Under the pieces are notes generated by a model. That model ran no database searches. It was not told where the DNA came from and was given only the letters and a program-made list of their open reading frames with translations. A DNA stretch of 64,000 nt from Sphingomonadales bacterium (GTDB taxonomy: Bacteria > Pseudomonadota > Alphaproteobacteria > Sphingomonadales > Sphingomonadaceae), in NCBI GenBank assembly GCA_004173185.1, contig SEFZ01000005.1, positions 1-64,000 of the forward strand, read 5' to 3'. Made by a program: the position numbers and the translations under genes. Position 1 is the first letter of the stretch, and each line of letters begins with the position of its first letter. Of this stretch, positions 9,856-18,575 are shown piece by piece.

Positions 9856-10280
9856 TGCGCATCTCGTTCGACAAGGGTGAACTCGATCTCGACCTGATCC
9901 ACGCATTCCTGAGCGGCGCCTATTGGTCGGTCGGCATCCCGCGCCACACCGTGGAGCGCGCGATCAAGGGCTCCTTCACCGTCGCCGCGTTCGAGCCCGA
10001 TGAGGAAGGCAAGGACGAGCAGATCGGCTTCGCGCGTCTGGTCACCGATTATGCGACCTTCGCGTATCTCGCCGATGTGTTCGTGCTGCCCGCGCATCGC
10101 GGCAAGCGCGTTGCCAGCGCGATGATCCAGGCGCTGCACGATCATCCCGACCTTCAGGGCCTGCGCCGCTGGGCCTTGTTCACCCGTGACATGCAGTCAG
10201 TCTATGCCAGCCTCGGCTGGGAGCAATATCCTCACCCTGAGCGGCTGATGGTCCGCGACGATCCGGATACCCCGCGATGA
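9855..10280 (+). CDS. GNAT family N-acetyltransferase
   Basis: The 141-residue protein is a single GNAT domain: the acetyl-CoA binding region is VFVLPAHRGKRVASAMIQAL (about residues 76-95), and the C-terminal strand YASLGWEQYPHPERLM is typical. It is translationally coupled on both sides (TGATG with metX, ATGA with metW), so it is made together with the methionine enzymes. No substrate can be named; a role tied to methionine metabolism is only a guess from position. Confidence 0.88.
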   Translation: MRISFDKGELDLDLIHAFLSGAYWSVGIPRHTVERAIKGSFTVAAFEPDEEGKDEQIGFARLVTDYATFAYLADVFVLPAHRGKRVASAMIQALHDHPDLQGLRRWALFTRDMQSVYASLGWEQYPHPERLMVRDDPDTPR

Positions 10281-10864
10281 CCTTACGCCCCGATCTCGCG
10301 ATCATCGCCGCCAATGTCGCCAAGGGCAGCCGCGTGCTCGATGTCGGCTGCGGCGATGGCGAACTGATGGTCGCCTTGCGCGACGAGCGCCAATGCGATG
10401 CGCGCGGGCTGGAGCTCGACGCCCGCAACGTCGCCTCGTCAGTCGCACGCGGGCTTTCGGTGGTGCAGGGCGATGCCGATACCGATCTGGTCGATTATCC
10501 GGATGCGAGCTTCGACTATGCGATCCTCAGCCAGACGCTCCAGACGACGCTGCGCCCCGATTGGGTGCTGGAGCAATTGCTGCGCATCGGCGGGCGCGCT
10601 TTTGTCTCCTTCCCCAATTTCGCGCATTGGCGGGTGCGCGCCTCGTTGCTGTGGGGCGGGCGGATGCCGGTCACCCGGCTGCTGCCGCTCAAATGGTATG
10701 AGACGCCCAACATCCACCACGTCACCGTCGACGATTTCCGCGCGCTGGTGAAGGAGCGCGGGATCACCGTGGAAGGTTGCTGGTTCCTTCAGGGCGACGC
10801 GCAAAAGGGCGCGGCAATGGCAAATTTCTTCGCCGAACATGCCGTGTTCCTGCTGCGCAAATGA
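10277..10864 (+). CDS. metW: methionine biosynthesis protein MetW
   Basis: A class I methyltransferase-like protein of 195 residues, with a SAM-binding motif VLDVGCGDGELM and the MetW-typical stretch FPNFAHWRVRASLLWGGRMP. MetW accompanies MetX in many proteobacteria and is thought to support or stimulate homoserine acylation rather than act as a conventional methyltransferase. Its ATG overlaps the GNAT stop and its stop overlaps the pirin ATG, so the four genes metX-GNAT-metW-pirin read as one operon. Confidence 0.93.
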   Translation: MTLRPDLAIIAANVAKGSRVLDVGCGDGELMVALRDERQCDARGLELDARNVASSVARGLSVVQGDADTDLVDYPDASFDYAILSQTLQTTLRPDWVLEQLLRIGGRAFVSFPNFAHWRVRASLLWGGRMPVTRLLPLKWYETPNIHHVTVDDFRALVKERGITVEGCWFLQGDAQKGAAMANFFAEHAVFLLRK

Positions 10865-11721
10865 GCGAGCGGACCGTTCTCGCGCTGCACGGCGCCTATC
10901 GCGACGATATCGGCGATCTGATCACGCGCCGGCCGCTGCCGGGGCCGCGCATCGGCAATGTCGGGGCCTTCCTGTTCCTCAATCATCACGGGCCGCAGAC
11001 CTACGCGCCGAACAATCACGGCCTGCCCTTTGGCCCGCACCCGCATCGCGGCTTCGAGACGGTGACCTTCATCCTCGACGGCGAACTCGCACATACCGAT
11101 TCGGCGGGACATGAGAGCATCATCCGCGCCGGCGGGGTCCAGTGGATGACCGCGGGCAGCGGCATCGTCCATGCCGAGGTCTCGCCCGCCGCGTTCAAGC
11201 GCGACGGCGGGGGCATGGAGATCCTCCAGCTCTGGCTAAATCTGCCCGCCGCGCTGAAGATGACGCCCCCACGCTATTTCGGTGCACAGGCGGAGGCCAT
11301 CCCGGCGATTTCGGTGGGCAATGCGACGGTCCATCTGGTTTCGGGCGAATATGCAGGTGCGACCGGCGCAATCGAATCGCTGACCGGCAATTTCCTGTGC
11401 TGGGTCGAGACCCAAGCAGGAGCCGAGGTGCGTTTCGACGGTCTCAGCGGACGCGACGTCTTCCTCTATTCGGCGCGCGGCGCATTCGAAGTCGGCGGCG
11501 TATCGGTTCCGCACTTCAATCTCGCGCAACTGGACGATGGCGAAACGCTCACCATCACTACGCGCGAGCCGTCGCTATTCCTGTTCGGCCATGCCGCGCC
11601 GATCGACGAACCCATCGTCGCGCACGGCCCGTTCGTGATGAATAGCGAGCAGGAAATCCGGCAAGCATATATGGATTATCAGGCGGGCAAGTTCGGCGTC
11701 GCCGAAATCAACGAACGCTAA
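10861..11721 (+). CDS. pirin family protein
   Basis: This 286-residue bicupin has the pirin metal-binding pattern: FGPHPHRGFETVTFILDGEL in the N-terminal cupin and the glutamate of SGIVHAEVSP. Bacterial pirins bind iron, some oxidise quercetin and others modulate partner enzymes; the role here is unknown. The start ATG overlaps the metW stop. Its 3' end overlaps the convergent lipoprotein gene by four bases. Confidence 0.88.
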   Translation: MSERTVLALHGAYRDDIGDLITRRPLPGPRIGNVGAFLFLNHHGPQTYAPNNHGLPFGPHPHRGFETVTFILDGELAHTDSAGHESIIRAGGVQWMTAGSGIVHAEVSPAAFKRDGGGMEILQLWLNLPAALKMTPPRYFGAQAEAIPAISVGNATVHLVSGEYAGATGAIESLTGNFLCWVETQAGAEVRFDGLSGRDVFLYSARGAFEVGGVSVPHFNLAQLDDGETLTITTREPSLFLFGHAAPIDEPIVAHGPFVMNSEQEIRQAYMDYQAGKFGVAEINER

Positions 11722-12110
11722 AGACTGCCCCAATTGACCGTAACGCGCGTGCCCGAACCCTCGGGCTCGACCAGCACCATGAGGCTGCGCCTGGTCGTCT
11801 CGCCCGCCGAATACATCGTCTCGCTCATCATCCGCTGCCCAAGGCCCGAAGCATTTGCCTGCGCACGCGACCAGGAGAGCGCCAGTTTAGGCGATGCCGC
11901 TGTCGTGTAGATGATCGTGCCGCTTTGCTGGCCGCCCTCGGTGCCCGTCGCGGTGCAGACCGAAATTTGCGCGTCCGCGTAAACCGGCACGAAATCGGGC
12001 TTGGTGTCGCATGCGACTGCCCCGATTCCATTGGCTGGCGCGCCGGGAACCTCCGAACCGCCGCCGCATGCGTTGATCAGCATCGTCAGTCCCAAGGCCG
12101 CCCAGCGCAT
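11718..12110 (-). CDS. small putative lipoprotein, function unknown
   Basis: The 130-residue protein starts with a short signal peptide ending in LINAC, a plausible though not classical lipobox with Cys15, followed by a Gly/Ser-rich linker. The rest contains two further cysteines and beta-rich sequence without a family I recognise. It lies 15 bases downstream of ssb on the same strand and may be read from that transcript. It is probably anchored in the outer membrane or the periplasmic face of the inner membrane. Confidence 0.6.
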   Translation of the reverse strand: MRWAALGLTMLINACGGGSEVPGAPANGIGAVACDTKPDFVPVYADAQISVCTATGTEGGQQSGTIIYTTAASPKLALSWSRAQANASGLGQRMMSETMYSAGETTRRSLMVLVEPEGSGTRVTVNWGSL

Positions 12111-12124
12111 GTCAGATCCTCCGA

Positions 12125-12688
12125 TCAGAACGGAACGTCGTCGTCCAGATCATCGGGGAAGCCGCCGCCGAAATTGCCGCCGCTCTTCTGCCCGCCGCTG
12201 TTGAAATTGCCGCCGCCGCCAGCGCCGCCCCGGCTCGAGGACTGGCCCGCGAAATCATCGCCGCCACCGCTTGCGCCCCAATCGTCACCGCCGCCGCGCG
12301 AAGCACCGCCTCCGCCGCCCTGACCGCCGCCACCCGGCGCGCCATCAAGCATGGTCAGCACTGAGTTGAAGCCTTGCAGCGTCACTTCGGTCGAATAGCG
12401 GTCCTGCCCCTGTGCATCCTGCCACTTGCGGGTGGTCAGCGCGCCTTCGATATAAACCTTCGAGCCCTTGCGGAGATACTTCTCGGCGACGGTGGCGAGA
12501 CCTTCGTTGAAGATCTTGACCGTATGCCACTCGGTCTTTTCCTTCCGCTCGCCCGAATTGCGGTCCTTCCAGCTTTCGGAGGTCGCAATGCGCAGTTCGA
12601 CGACCTTGCCGCCATTCTGGAAGCTGCGGCTTTCCGGATCGCGGCCAAGATTGCCGACCAGGATGACCTTGTTGACGCTGCCCGCCAT
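12125..12688 (-). CDS. ssb: single-stranded DNA-binding protein
   Basis: A 187-residue SSB: OB fold at about 1-115 ([28 protein letters not shown]), a long Gly-rich flexible linker (about 118-170) and the acidic C-terminal tip DDLDDDVPF that recruits replication and repair proteins. The ATG at 12688 gives the standard start; the longer in-frame version is upstream noise. It binds single-stranded DNA as a tetramer in replication, recombination and repair. Confidence 0.95.
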   Translation of the reverse strand: MAGSVNKVILVGNLGRDPESRSFQNGGKVVELRIATSESWKDRNSGERKEKTEWHTVKIFNEGLATVAEKYLRKGSKVYIEGALTTRKWQDAQGQDRYSTEVTLQGFNSVLTMLDGAPGGGGQGGGGGASRGGGDDWGASGGGDDFAGQSSSRGGAGGGGNFNSGGQKSGGNFGGGFPDDLDDDVPF

Positions 12689-12779
12689 AAACTGTCTCGC
12701 TTGAAAAAAGAATGTGGGTGAACGGCTAACCCGCGAGACGCCGAGGGGCAACAGAGTCGGGCGTGAACAACGTGGAAAA

Positions 12780-14621
12780 CTAGAATCCGAGCGCCCGCGC
12801 ACCCCAATAGGTCGCCCCCGCCGCCGCATAAGCCAGCACGAACAGATAGACGATCATCACCGTCGGCCATTTCCAGCCATTGGTCTCGCGTCGCGCCACT
12901 GCGATGGTCGACAGACATTGCGGCGCGAACACGAACCAGGCGAGGAAGGCCAAAGCCGTCGGCAGCGACCAGCGCGAAGCGAGCTGGGTGCCAAGCGCCG
13001 CACCTTCGGAATCCTCCTCGGCATCGATCGAATAGACCGTTTGCAGCGCCGAGACCGCGACTTCGCGCGCCGCCATTGCCGGGATCACCGCCAGCGACAT
13101 CTCATGGTTGAAGCCGATCGGCGCCAGCACAACTTCGAGCCCCGACGCGATCCGCCCGGCAACCGAATATTCACTCTGCTTCTGCCCCTCGGGCGCGACC
13201 GGATAGGAAGTCAGAACCCACAATACGACGGTCACACCCATGATGATCGTGCCCGCGCGGCGCAGGAAGACATAAGAGCGCTGCCAAAGCCCGATCGCCA
13301 GATCGCGGAGTTGGGGAAGCTGGTAGCGCGGCATTTCCATCATGAAGCCGCCGCCTGCGCCCTTGGTCGCGGTCCGGCGCAGAACCAGCGCCGCGAGCAC
13401 CGCGCCGACGATTCCCATCAGATAGAGCGCGAGCAGCACCAGCCCTTGCAGGCCGATGCCCGGCCCCACGCTGGTGGCCGGAATGAACGCGCCGATGATC
13501 ACCGCATAAACCGGCAGCCGCGCCGAACAGGTCATCAATGGCGCGATCAGGATCGTGGTCAGTCGCTCCTTGGGATCATCGATCGATCGCGTCGCCATGA
13601 TGCCGGGGATCGCGCAAGCAAAGGACGAGAGCAACGGAATGAACGAACGGCCCGAAAGCCCGACGCCCGCCATCAACCGGTCCATCAGGAACGCAGCGCG
13701 GACCATATAGCCCGATGCTTCGAGCACGAGGATGAAAGCGAACAGGATCACAATCTGCGGCAGGAAGACGACCACCGAGCCGACGCCGTTGATCACGCCC
13801 TCGACCAGCAGATCGCGCAGGAAATTCTCGGGCAGATACGTGGTTGCGCTCTCGGCCAGCCAGCCCTGAAAGCCTTCGATCCAGCCGATCGGCGCTTCGG
13901 ACCAGCTAAACACCGCCTGGAACATCGTGAACAGGATCGCGAGCAGGATGATCGGGCCGAGCACCGGATGCAGCACCACGCGGTCCACGCCGCGCGTAAA
14001 GGCGCGCGAACGCGGCTGCTCGACAATCGCGACCCCAGCCATCCGCCGCGCCTCGCGCTGGAAATGGGTGATATCGGAATCGAGCACCGGCATCGCCTTG
14101 GTCGCGGTACCGGTCAGGCCCGCAATCGCATCCTTGAGTGCCTCAAGCCCGCGCTTGCGCACCGCAACGGTGGCAACTACCGGCACGCCCAGTTCGCGCG
14201 ACAAGGCATCGGTATCGATCGTGAGCCCATCGCGCGTCGCCATGTCGATCATGTTGAGCGCGACCACCATCGGTCGCCCCAGCGCGCGGAGCTGGAGGAC
14301 GAAGCGCAGATGGTTATCAAGATTGGTGGCGTCGGCGACGACGACCAGCACATCGGGCAGCCGCTCGCCTTCCTGCCGCCCGAGCACCACGTCGCGCGTC
14401 ACCTGCTCGTCGGGGCTGGAGGGATCCAGGCTGTAGGTGCCGGGCAGATCGACCAGTTCGACCGGGCGGCCATCGTTGAGGGCCATCCGCCCCGAATGCC
14501 GCTCGACCGTCACGCCGGGATAATTACCGACCTTTTGCCGGGCGCCCGTCAGCGCATTGAACAGCGCGCTCTTGCCCGCATTGGGATTGCCGACCAGCGC
14601 GACCAGAGGAGTCGTTTCCAT
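12780..14621 (-). CDS. feoB: ferrous iron transporter FeoB
   Basis: The 613-residue protein has the FeoB plan: an N-terminal G domain (G1 GNPNAGKS at 11-18, G3 DLPGTYSL), a helical GDI region, and a membrane domain with two Gate motifs ([19 protein letters not shown] and a later repeat). It imports Fe(II) across the inner membrane. It is somewhat shorter than the roughly 770 residues of E. coli FeoB, with a short C-terminus and no FeoC-like tail visible. It starts four bases after the feoA stop. Confidence 0.94.
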   Translation of the reverse strand: METTPLVALVGNPNAGKSALFNALTGARQKVGNYPGVTVERHSGRMALNDGRPVELVDLPGTYSLDPSSPDEQVTRDVVLGRQEGERLPDVLVVVADATNLDNHLRFVLQLRALGRPMVVALNMIDMATRDGLTIDTDALSRELGVPVVATVAVRKRGLEALKDAIAGLTGTATKAMPVLDSDITHFQREARRMAGVAIVEQPRSRAFTRGVDRVVLHPVLGPIILLAILFTMFQAVFSWSEAPIGWIEGFQGWLAESATTYLPENFLRDLLVEGVINGVGSVVVFLPQIVILFAFILVLEASGYMVRAAFLMDRLMAGVGLSGRSFIPLLSSFACAIPGIMATRSIDDPKERLTTILIAPLMTCSARLPVYAVIIGAFIPATSVGPGIGLQGLVLLALYLMGIVGAVLAALVLRRTATKGAGGGFMMEMPRYQLPQLRDLAIGLWQRSYVFLRRAGTIIMGVTVVLWVLTSYPVAPEGQKQSEYSVAGRIASGLEVVLAPIGFNHEMSLAVIPAMAAREVAVSALQTVYSIDAEEDSEGAALGTQLASRWSLPTALAFLAWFVFAPQCLSTIAVARRETNGWKWPTVMIVYLFVLAYAAAGATYWGARALGF

Positions 14622-14625
14622 TGGA

Positions 14626-14886
14626 TCAGCCCGCCTGCGTCACATGGATCGCGTCGCCGATATGCTTGCGCAGTACCACCGTCATCCGCCCGATCCGGAG
14701 CGACATCGGCCCGCCGAGCCATCCCGAGGGCTGGAGCAGTTCCACTTCCACGCCTTCATCCAAGCCGAATTCACGCAGACGCCGCGACTCGCTGGCGGCA
14801 AGCTTGTGCCAATCAATCGCGCTGACGGTGCAGGGGTGCAGCGGAGCAAGCTCGGCGAGGGTAACGGACGCTGTGGGGAGACTCAT
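14626..14886 (-). CDS. feoA: ferrous iron transport protein FeoA
   Basis: An 86-residue SH3-like FeoA protein with the family features LREFGLDEGVEVELLQPSG and a C-terminal RKHIGDAIHV. FeoA is a small cytoplasmic partner of FeoB. I chose the ATG at 14886 over a TTG at 14904, which would lie within a predicted Fur-like operator. The gene precedes feoB by four bases and both are probably iron-repressed. Confidence 0.88.
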   Translation of the reverse strand: MSLPTASVTLAELAPLHPCTVSAIDWHKLAASESRRLREFGLDEGVEVELLQPSGWLGGPMSLRIGRMTVVLRKHIGDAIHVTQAG

Positions 14887-14889
14887 GAT

Positions 14890-14908
14890 GCGACTGATTA
14901 TCAATTAC
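14890..14908 (-). promoter_or_regulatory. putative Fur box upstream of feoA
   Basis: Read on the minus strand, the 19 bases GTAATTGATAATCAGTCGC match the classical Fur consensus at 13 of 19 positions, with a perfect core TGATAATCA. The site ends three bases before the feoA ATG. Position and gene function make iron-dependent repression of feoAB likely; the match is by eye only. Confidence 0.5.
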
Positions 14909-14943
14909 ATTCGCGGAACGCTAGGGCCGTGTGTGAGATATTG

Positions 14944-15600
14944 TCACACCACCGGATAGCGCAGCCGGCCGATAAAGCGCGACAGGCTGAAATGATGCTC
15001 GGCGGGCCTGAGCCACTGGGCCTTGGCTTTCTCGAATCGCATGATTCCATCGATCCGCCGCGACAGGAAGGCGCGGGTATCGGCAAAATCCTCGCTATCA
15101 TCGTCGAGAAACACAGTGATCGTCGCGGCATAGACCCCGCCCAGAATGCCGCGCTTGGTGTAGTGGTTGTAATCGGTCGCGGTGTCGCCCGCGGCGCGCC
15201 ACATCACGTCAGCCGAGCGCCAGCCAAGCCTCGCCGCCTTCGCGACATTCTGCGGCAACGCCAGCACCGCGAGTGCGCGGCGGAGCGATTCGCGGTTCGG
15301 CGCGACCAGTTCGAGCCGGGTCTCGACCAACGCGGCGATCCGTGCGCGAATCTTCATCGCGGCGAGCTTCTCCGGGGTCAGCCGCGCGAGCATGGCCGCA
15401 TCGATGCTGGCAAACCATGCATCGATCATCGCCACCGGACCGTCCGAGAAGGCAAGATGCGCTATATCGCGATCGACTCCCATGCCGTCTGCTGCGGTAT
15501 CGAGCGCGATATTGTTCCACCCGTCGAACGCGGCATTGGCCGCCACGGCGGGCGCGAGCGCTGCGCGCAGTTCGTCGAGCGTGGCGTCGGCTAAATCCAT
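14944..15600 (-). CDS. COQ9 family protein (ubiquinone synthesis accessory)
   Basis: The 218-residue protein resembles the COQ9 family: an N-terminal TetR-like helical region and a C-terminal lipid-binding helix bundle containing MWRAAGDTATDYNHYTKRGI, the family's most conserved block. In eukaryotes COQ9 presents the ubiquinone intermediate to COQ7; alphaproteobacterial members are presumed to do a similar job for Q10. Its ATG overlaps the stop of the upstream DMT exporter by one base. A 57-base gap with the Fur-like site separates it from feoA. Confidence 0.85.
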   Translation of the reverse strand: MDLADATLDELRAALAPAVAANAAFDGWNNIALDTAADGMGVDRDIAHLAFSDGPVAMIDAWFASIDAAMLARLTPEKLAAMKIRARIAALVETRLELVAPNRESLRRALAVLALPQNVAKAARLGWRSADVMWRAAGDTATDYNHYTKRGILGGVYAATITVFLDDDSEDFADTRAFLSRRIDGIMRFEKAKAQWLRPAEHHFSLSRFIGRLRYPVV

Positions 15601-16514
15601 TACGCCGATTTAGGCTCCTTGGGCGTGGAAGCAACCTCGGAGCTGCGCACGAGCACCAGCGCAACAGCGACAAGCACCGCGCCGACCAGATCCGCCGTCG
15701 CCAGCCGCTCATTGTAAAAGCCCCAGCCCAAAGCCGCTGCCACGACGGGCTGGATCAGCAAGCCGATCCCGATCACCAGCGGCGAAAGGTGCCCCAGAGC
15801 AAAGATCATGCAGCCCTGCCCGATCAACTGGCTGACGACCGCAAGCGTAATCACCGGCCACCAATTGCCCGGCATCACGGTTTCGCCCATCGCCAGCGCG
15901 AGGATCAGCAGGGGCGGGATCGCGGCGAGCGAGGAAAGCGCAAGCGCGGGGATCGGCGCGAGTCGCTCGCGGGCCCGGGCCATGAAAATGAAATAGACCG
16001 TGTAGAGTATCCCAGCGAGCAGGCAGAGCAGATCGCCGGCCAGATTATCCGCCGAAAGGCTCGCCGAGCGCCCGAGCAACAGACCTGCGCCGATCGCGGC
16101 GAGCAGCAATGCCAGCCCCTGCAACCGCGTCGGCCACATCCGCGCGACGAAGAACCCATAGATCGGGAAGATCAACGTCGCCGAATTGCCGAACAGCGTG
16201 GAATTGGCGAGCGTGGTCTGGAGGATGCCGACATGCCAGCTGGAAAGATCGGCGGCGAAAGCGATGCCCGCAATCGCCAGCACGCCCCAAAGCCCGCGCG
16301 ACGACGATACGGGCTTTGCGCCCATGCTCATCGCGATGACGAGCAGCACCGGGGCCGCCAGCGCGATCCGCCAAAAACCAGCCGCCACCGGCCCGACATC
16401 GGCTTCGCGTACAAATAAAGGCCCCGATGCCAGCGCGATATTGGCGATCACCAGCGCGATCACCGCGCGACTTTTCGTTGAAATAGTTTTTGTTGGGCCC
16501 GCGTCTTGATGCAT
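15600..16514 (-). CDS. DMT superfamily (EamA) permease
   Basis: A 304-residue protein with ten membrane segments in two EamA repeats, the normal architecture of drug/metabolite exporters such as RhtA or YdcZ-like permeases. The second repeat includes the typical GLLIQPVVAAALGWGFYNE. The substrate is unknown. It is divergent from the flavin oxidoreductase gene with only 50 bases between the start codons, and its stop overlaps the start of the COQ9 gene. Confidence 0.87.
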   Translation of the reverse strand: MHQDAGPTKTISTKSRAVIALVIANIALASGPLFVREADVGPVAAGFWRIALAAPVLLVIAMSMGAKPVSSSRGLWGVLAIAGIAFAADLSSWHVGILQTTLANSTLFGNSATLIFPIYGFFVARMWPTRLQGLALLLAAIGAGLLLGRSASLSADNLAGDLLCLLAGILYTVYFIFMARARERLAPIPALALSSLAAIPPLLILALAMGETVMPGNWWPVITLAVVSQLIGQGCMIFALGHLSPLVIGIGLLIQPVVAAALGWGFYNERLATADLVGAVLVAVALVLVRSSEVASTPKEPKSA

Positions 16515-16564
16515 GCCGCCCCCTAGCGCCCTATCTGCTGCAGGTCACAAGCGGAAAGATTCCA

Positions 16565-17644
16565 ATGCCCAATCTGTTCGATCCCATCCAGCTGGGCGAT
16601 ATCGCTGCGCCCAACCGCATCCTGATGTCGCCGCTGACCCGGGGACGCGGCACGCGCGAGCATGTGCCCACCGCGATCATGGCCGACTATTACGCACAGC
16701 GCGCCGCCGCCGGTCTGATCATCTCCGAAGGCACCGGGGTCAGCCGCGAAGGGCTGGGCTGGCCTTATGCCCCCGGCCTGTGGACCGAAGAGCAGGTCGA
16801 AGGCTGGAAGCCGGTTACCGACGCAGTGCATCAGGCCGGCGGGCGCATCGTCGCGCAGATCTGGCATATGGGCCGCATCGTCCATCCCGATTTCCTCGAC
16901 GGACAGGCACCGCTTTCGTCCTCGGCAACCACCGCACCCGGCAAAGCCCACACTTATGCTGGCAAACAGCCTTATGGTGAGTCGCGTGCCGCGACGCTGG
17001 ACGATATCGCCCGCACGCTCGACGATTATTCCGTCGCGACCCGCAATGCGATCCGCGCCGGGTTCGATGGCGTGCAGCTTCACGCCGCGAATGGCTATCT
17101 GATCGACCAGTTCCTGCGCGACAATTCGAACCATCGCGACGACGATTATGGCGGCTCGCCGGAGAATCGTGGCCGCCTGCTCCGCGAAGTGGTCGCGCGC
17201 CTGATCGCCGAGGCCGGTGCCGGCCGCACCGCCGTGCGCTTCTCGCCTAATGGCGATTCGCAGGGCGTGGTCGATAGCGATCCCGAAGCCGTGTTCGTGC
17301 CCGCCGCCAAATGGCTATCGGACCAGAATATCGCGTTCCTCGAGCTGCGCGAACTGAGCCCCACGGGCACCTTCGGCGCGTCCGATCAGTCGCGCGTATC
17401 CCCCGCGATCCGCGAAGTGTTCAAACAGCCGCTGATCCTCAATCAGGATTATTCGCTGGCGCGCGCGCAGGAGGAAATCGCATCGGGCCATGCGGACGGC
17501 ATCGCCTTTGGCCGGCCCTTCCTCGCCAATCCCGATCTGGTCAAGCGCCTGCGCCAGGACGCCCCCTTCAACACGCCCGACATAGCCACTTTTTATAGCC
17601 AGGGCGTCGAGGGCTATCTCGATTATCCGCCGCTGGATGCATAG
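16565..17644 (+). CDS. Old Yellow Enzyme-type alkene reductase
   Basis: A flavin-dependent TIM-barrel enzyme of 359 residues with the OYE patterns APNRILMSPLTRGR, QIWHMGRIVHPDF and FDGVQLHAANGYLIDQFLRD, the last carrying the substrate-binding His/Asn pair. It reduces activated C=C bonds of enones or similar electrophiles with NAD(P)H, in the manner of NemA or GTN reductase. The ATG at 16565 gives the family's normal N-terminus. It appears monocistronic. Confidence 0.92.
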   Translation: MPNLFDPIQLGDIAAPNRILMSPLTRGRGTREHVPTAIMADYYAQRAAAGLIISEGTGVSREGLGWPYAPGLWTEEQVEGWKPVTDAVHQAGGRIVAQIWHMGRIVHPDFLDGQAPLSSSATTAPGKAHTYAGKQPYGESRAATLDDIARTLDDYSVATRNAIRAGFDGVQLHAANGYLIDQFLRDNSNHRDDDYGGSPENRGRLLREVVARLIAEAGAGRTAVRFSPNGDSQGVVDSDPEAVFVPAAKWLSDQNIAFLELRELSPTGTFGASDQSRVSPAIREVFKQPLILNQDYSLARAQEEIASGHADGIAFGRPFLANPDLVKRLRQDAPFNTPDIATFYSQGVEGYLDYPPLDA

Positions 17645-17661
17645 CCGACCGCTAGAAGTCG

Positions 17662-18150
17662 CTACGCGCCGCCATACCCATTCACCGGCTGATTAAGTTC
17701 GTCGAGGAAGCGCGTTGAAGCGGCGCGAAGGCCATTCCGCGCTCCTTCGTTGAAGACGAAGAATGGGGCGATAAACAGCAGCGGCCAGAACAGAAATGCC
17801 GCGACGATCGCGATGACGAACAGCACGAGGGCGACAACGCGCAGCCCCTTGAGCTTCTCGGCTCCCGCCTGCGTTACGACGATCTGGCGCGGGCCCTTGG
17901 CATCGTACCAAGGCTTGGTGTGGAGCAGTGCCCGCCCGCGCTGATCGAGCTTGGCCGCTCGGGTCGCCGCGATCGGCGGCGTCACATCGCGGCGCATCGA
18001 GTCTCTCGCCGCAGAGGCATCGCGCCGGGGGGCCTGCTCCACCGGAGCCCGACGCATGGGATTGACCGGCGCATTGCCGTTCCAGGTGTCGATCACTTCC
18101 AGCCGCCTTCCGCGCTCGACCACCTTGTAGCGGGTGCCGGGCGCGTCCAT
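17662..18150 (-). CDS. hypothetical membrane-anchored protein
   Basis: I do not recognise a family for this 162-residue protein. It has an Arg- and Ala-rich hydrophilic N-terminal two thirds and one long hydrophobic segment or hairpin (about 105-135, VVALVLFVIAIVAAFLFWP), followed by a short C-terminal tail. It starts only five bases after the ribH stop on the same strand, so it may be the last gene of the riboflavin transcript. Codon use looks like that of its neighbours. Confidence 0.6.
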   Translation of the reverse strand: MDAPGTRYKVVERGRRLEVIDTWNGNAPVNPMRRAPVEQAPRRDASAARDSMRRDVTPPIAATRAAKLDQRGRALLHTKPWYDAKGPRQIVVTQAGAEKLKGLRVVALVLFVIAIVAAFLFWPLLFIAPFFVFNEGARNGLRAASTRFLDELNQPVNGYGGA

Positions 18151-18155
18151 CGGCT

Positions 18156-18575
18156 TCAGCCGAACTTGCTTTGCAGCGCGAGCATCGCCAGCGCGGCTTC
18201 GGCAGCCTCGCCGCCTTTGTTCTTCTCGTTCGGACGGGCGCGCGCCAGCGCCTGGGATTCGTTCTCGACCGTGAGGATGCCGTTGCCGATCGCTACGCCG
18301 TCCATCGACAGCGCCATCAGGCCACGCGCGCTTTCGCCTGCGACGATCTCGAAATGATAAGTCTCGCCGCGGATCACCACACCGAGCGCGACAAAAGCGT
18401 CATAACGCCCGCTCTCCACCGCCAGCGATACCGCGCCGGGGATTTCGAGCGCGCCGGGAACGGTCACGACTTCGTAGCTGTGCCCGCCCGCCTTGAGCGC
18501 AGCGACTGCGCCTTCGAGCAGAAGGTCATTCAGATGCGCATAGAAACGCGCTTCGACGATCAGGATGTTGGCCAT
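18156..18575 (-). CDS. ribH: 6,7-dimethyl-8-ribityllumazine synthase
   Basis: The 139-residue protein has the lumazine synthase pattern: an N-terminal strand [34 protein letters not shown], and [17 protein letters not shown], with the catalytic His in the last. It condenses 5-amino-6-ribitylamino-uracil with dihydroxybutanone phosphate, forming an icosahedral or pentameric enzyme. Its ATG overlaps the last base of the upstream ribBX-type gene. Confidence 0.94.
   Translation of the reverse strand: MANILIVEARFYAHLNDLLLEGAVAALKAGGHSYEVVTVPGALEIPGAVSLAVESGRYDAFVALGVVIRGETYHFEIVAGESARGLMALSMDGVAIGNGILTVENESQALARARPNEKNKGGEAAEAALAMLALQSKFG

Noticed and set aside
12714..14825. 703-codon open frame on the plus strand across feoB
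   Set aside because: It is antisense to feoB, very rich in Arg, His, Asp and Gln with no family resemblance: a GC-skew shadow of the minus-strand gene.
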